A stretch of DNA of 62,000 bases from Mesostigma viride (taxonomy: Eukaryota > Streptophyta > Mesostigmatophyceae > Mesostigmatales > Mesostigmataceae): positions 5,080,317-5,142,316 of the forward strand of contig RPFO01000213.1 of assembly GCA_009746045.1 (NCBI GenBank), in the 5' to 3' direction. The notes below the pieces were generated by a model. The model worked only from the letters and a program-made list of their open reading frames with translations. It searched no databases and had not been told where the DNA came from. The position numbers were made by a program, and so were the translations under genes. This document shows positions 59,580 to 62,000 of this stretch, one piece after another (positions within the stretch are counted from its first letter, which is position 1; each line of letters opens with the position of its first letter).

Positions 59580-60880
59580 TGGCGGGCACCGACATATTAG
59601 AAGTCGGAGGGTAGAAGGTTATCAGACTTCCCATCTGGCGCCACAGACGGAACACCGGCGTTTGGGCGCAGCGAGCTCCCTCACAGTTAAATCGTCGGGG
59701 CGGCGCTACGTACTTGCTGGCCGCGGAGTCGACGAGGACACAAGGGCCGGCAATGCGCCCGCGCCTCTTAAAAGCAAAGAGGATCGATGCAGTAGGGCTG
59801 CCCCATGGTCCAGTGGCCACAGATAGGCTTGGAACTCATTCAGAGGCGCCGGTTTGGGAGAATATAAAGGCCGCCCCCCGAGCAGGCGTCAGTGAGGGTT
59901 TTTTTAGGGGCATACCCAGGGGTCACCCGCTGCCCCCACCCGCAACACACATATTAACTTAAGTGCAACCGGCCAGTGCATGCAGGCCAGCCAGAAATCT
60001 GGAGGATTTCCGGACCATGTCGCATGTCGTAATCTGCTTATATGAATGTGTGCGCATTCGGCATCCGGCCGCTGCGCAGCAATTGCATGCATGTGTATAC
60101 CTAACTTGTGTGTCAGCGCGTAGGCTGCATGCAACTTCTAGACAGTGCATAATAAAATTCACATGTGCATGTCCGGGCGCCTAGCCTAGACCACGCATGC
60201 ATATGCGAACTATAGTAGCCATTATTATGTGGATTCGATGGTGCACAGGCGCATGCGCGCGTGCATGTGTACATCAGTACATGTGCATAGCATGAGCAAT
60301 TTGGGTTAGACAAACATATTCCTGCGCTGGCTGTCTCATGCATATTGATATTCCTTCATCATGGACGCAAGGCGCGTCTTCTAGCGTTGCGAGAGGACTA
60401 GAGTATAGTCGTCTGAGAGGAAAGGCGCGAGGATTAATTAATTAGGAACATGACTCCGTTGGCAGCCAGTATACATGTGGCACATAGCCCTGAGTGAGAA
60501 GGGGCATTATATGGCCTTTTAATACATTCTGGACTTACTTCCTGCAGGTGGGGGAATGTAAACTGCCACCTATAATAATACTCTAGGTGCACCAAGTGCA
60601 CCCATGCACCGGCCGTGATCTATCAGAGCACCAAGGGGGCCCGTCATGCCAGGGTGGAAGATCATCATGGCTATACAGCTAGGGCATGCATGGCGTCTCG
60701 GCAGAGAGTAGCTCAGATCTGCGTGGGCACAGCATAACTAAATATAAATATAGCTAGGCAGCATCTGGTCTGTGGCACATCATGGGCACACATGTACATG
60801 ACTAAATGATGCTCTTGAATCAGCTGGTACGTATAGTGCATGTAGTAGGCATGTACATACATGTACAAGGCCACGGTCTA
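59580..60880. other. Stretch without supported gene; contains a TIR-family copy
   Basis: The terminal word CCTGCGCTGGCTGTCTCATG lies at about 60325 and is followed by the dispersed block at about 60447-60670, both as in the element at 42285-43888. The other end was not found within the window. Confidence 0.55.
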
Positions 60881-60881
60881 A

Positions 60882-61780
60882 CTATTCTACACTACTACTG
60901 CTGTATGCCCCTAAGCTGGGGCGTCTGCATGGAGTCGCTGGGGCCGCGGGGGTCGCGTGCCAGGGCTTGTGGCCGACGTAGATGGCCGCCCCCTTCCAGT
61001 ACACCGACTTCCCCGCCGTGGTCTGCCGGAGCTGGAGGTAGGTCGGCCATAGCTCCCGTCGCCGTTGTTGCTGTGCCAGGGTCAAGTCGTCGTCCAAGGT
61101 GAAGGGAGTCTTCTCGAGCCGCTTGTGGCATCTGAGAAACGAAAGCTTGTCCGATGGGCTCTTAAAGATGAGAAGAAGCGGGGGCGCCCCTGCCTTACCC
61201 CGCGCGCGGGGAAGGCGGTGGGCGACCAGCTTGATCTCACCAAGAAGGCCCATGCGATCAAGGATTTTGCTCTCAAACGCACGTGCAAGCTTCTCGGAAT
61301 TCTCACCTTCCTCCATGTCGTAGTTCTTGTTGACGATGACGTTAAGGCTGAGCTTGGCGAGCTCGGCCTCCTCGCGGAGGTCGAGCTTCTGCTGCTGGAG
61401 CTGTGCTGCAACGGCGGAGGTGGTGGAGGTGGTGTGTTGCTTAAGCATGTCCGCCCAGGTCTGGGTGGGAGGAGCATGCAGCGCCAGCCGGGCCAGCGAG
61501 GGCTGGCTTGCACGGCAATGTCCTTCACCGCCTGGGCGGTGAGGCCTGCGGTGTTTTGCAGGACCTCGATGGCGATCGATGGCGTTGTCCTTGAGGCGCC
61601 GGTCGATGTCGCGGAGCTGGGCGGTTCACGATGGCGTCGGAGGTGGGGAGTGGTGGCGGTGGAGGAGGCGAGGAGGGTGGAGGTGGCGGTGGAGATGGTG
61701 GAGAGGAGGGGGAGCTCGGCAGTCAGCGTGCTGCCCATGGCCGCCACATCTGCAGCGAGGGGGGCCACGTGCTGCTCGAG
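60882..61780 (-). mobile_element. LINE ORF1-like gene, copy C (most complete)
   Basis: The minus-strand frame from about 61448 reads MLKQHTTSTTSAVAAQLQQQ, a coiled-coil helix (KLDLREEAELAKLSLNVIVN), then the RRM-like part (PPLLLIFKSPSDKLSFLRCH, PFTLDDDLTLAQQQRRRELW, VYWKGAAIYVGHKPW) and ends at 60882. The N-terminal part is open in other frames up to about 61780, so at least one frameshift exists. Fold order (coiled coil, RRM-like, C-terminal domain) is that of L1 ORF1 RNA chaperones. No ORF2 lies downstream. Confidence 0.65.
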
Positions 61781-61799
61781 GGCCTCCTTAACCCGTGTT

Positions 61800-62000
61800 T
61801 TTTAAATTAGAACGCGATATATCGCGTTGTAAGCTTTTTTTAGAACGCGTGTAGCACCTAAGGAAAATTTTTTTTCATGGTCATGTATATACTTTCCTGA
61901 AAGCCCATAAATCAAAGGATTTTTTGAGCTACTCAGACCTACAAAATGCTTATTCATTAGAGAGATACACTGGTTTGAATACAGGGGGGTCTGACCATGA
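61800..62000. other. AT-rich end of window
   Basis: It contains TTAGAACGCGATATATCGCG and a second TTAGAACGCG, words similar to those near 42580 and 42590. No gene is seen. Confidence 0.4.

Overview
This is a eukaryotic nuclear window. Predicted genes are split by GT-AG introns, AATAAA-type signals occur, and the sequence is full of microsatellites, minisatellites and nested transposons. A decayed piece of green-type plastid rpoB, a MULE with a SWIM finger, a plant-type LINE with a zf-RVT finger and an LTR retrotransposon point to a green alga or charophyte. That lineage is an inference; no species is named by the sequence.

Region 1 (1-14.9 kb) is an unfamiliar gene cluster. Three diverged, tandem Cys/His-finger genes (687-1468, 2069-2650, 2877-3657) share a C-x4-C...[FY]C-x2-H module. 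They are followed by a predicted multi-exon gene (exons at 4986-5084, 5631-5929, 9551-10672, 11564-12822 and 12821-13973, then 14093-14912) whose splice phases all agree. Its introns hold a 2.9-kb CCTTGT satellite and two arrays built on the perfect palindrome CCAACGGCCGTTGG. That palindrome also sits between the finger genes, and I found no copy of it after about 13.2 kb. Several reading frames break exactly at G runs.

Region 2 (15.4-27 kb) is transposon-rich: a MULE transposase with a YqaJ-type nuclease domain inside its catalytic domain, foldback/TIR elements, a LINE reverse-transcriptase tail and long simple repeats.

Region 3 (27.5-42.2 kb) is one large five-exon gene for a roughly 2,650-residue scaffold-like protein made of ankyrin repeats alternating with about seven SAM-like modules. 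Every intron phase matches; one G11 run breaks the frame. Its introns are packed with simple repeats.

Region 4 (42.2-62 kb) is mostly nested mobile DNA: a TIR family, inverted LINE fragments, several copies of a LINE ORF1 with an RRM-like domain, palindromic MITEs, and a complete copia-class LTR retrotransposon (49848-58328). The retrotransposon has two 643-bp LTRs, a 5-bp target duplication, an extra ORF before gag, a UGA-CUA-G stop between gag and pol, and an unusual gag-IN-PR-RT-RH order. It is inserted inside a LINE ORF1.
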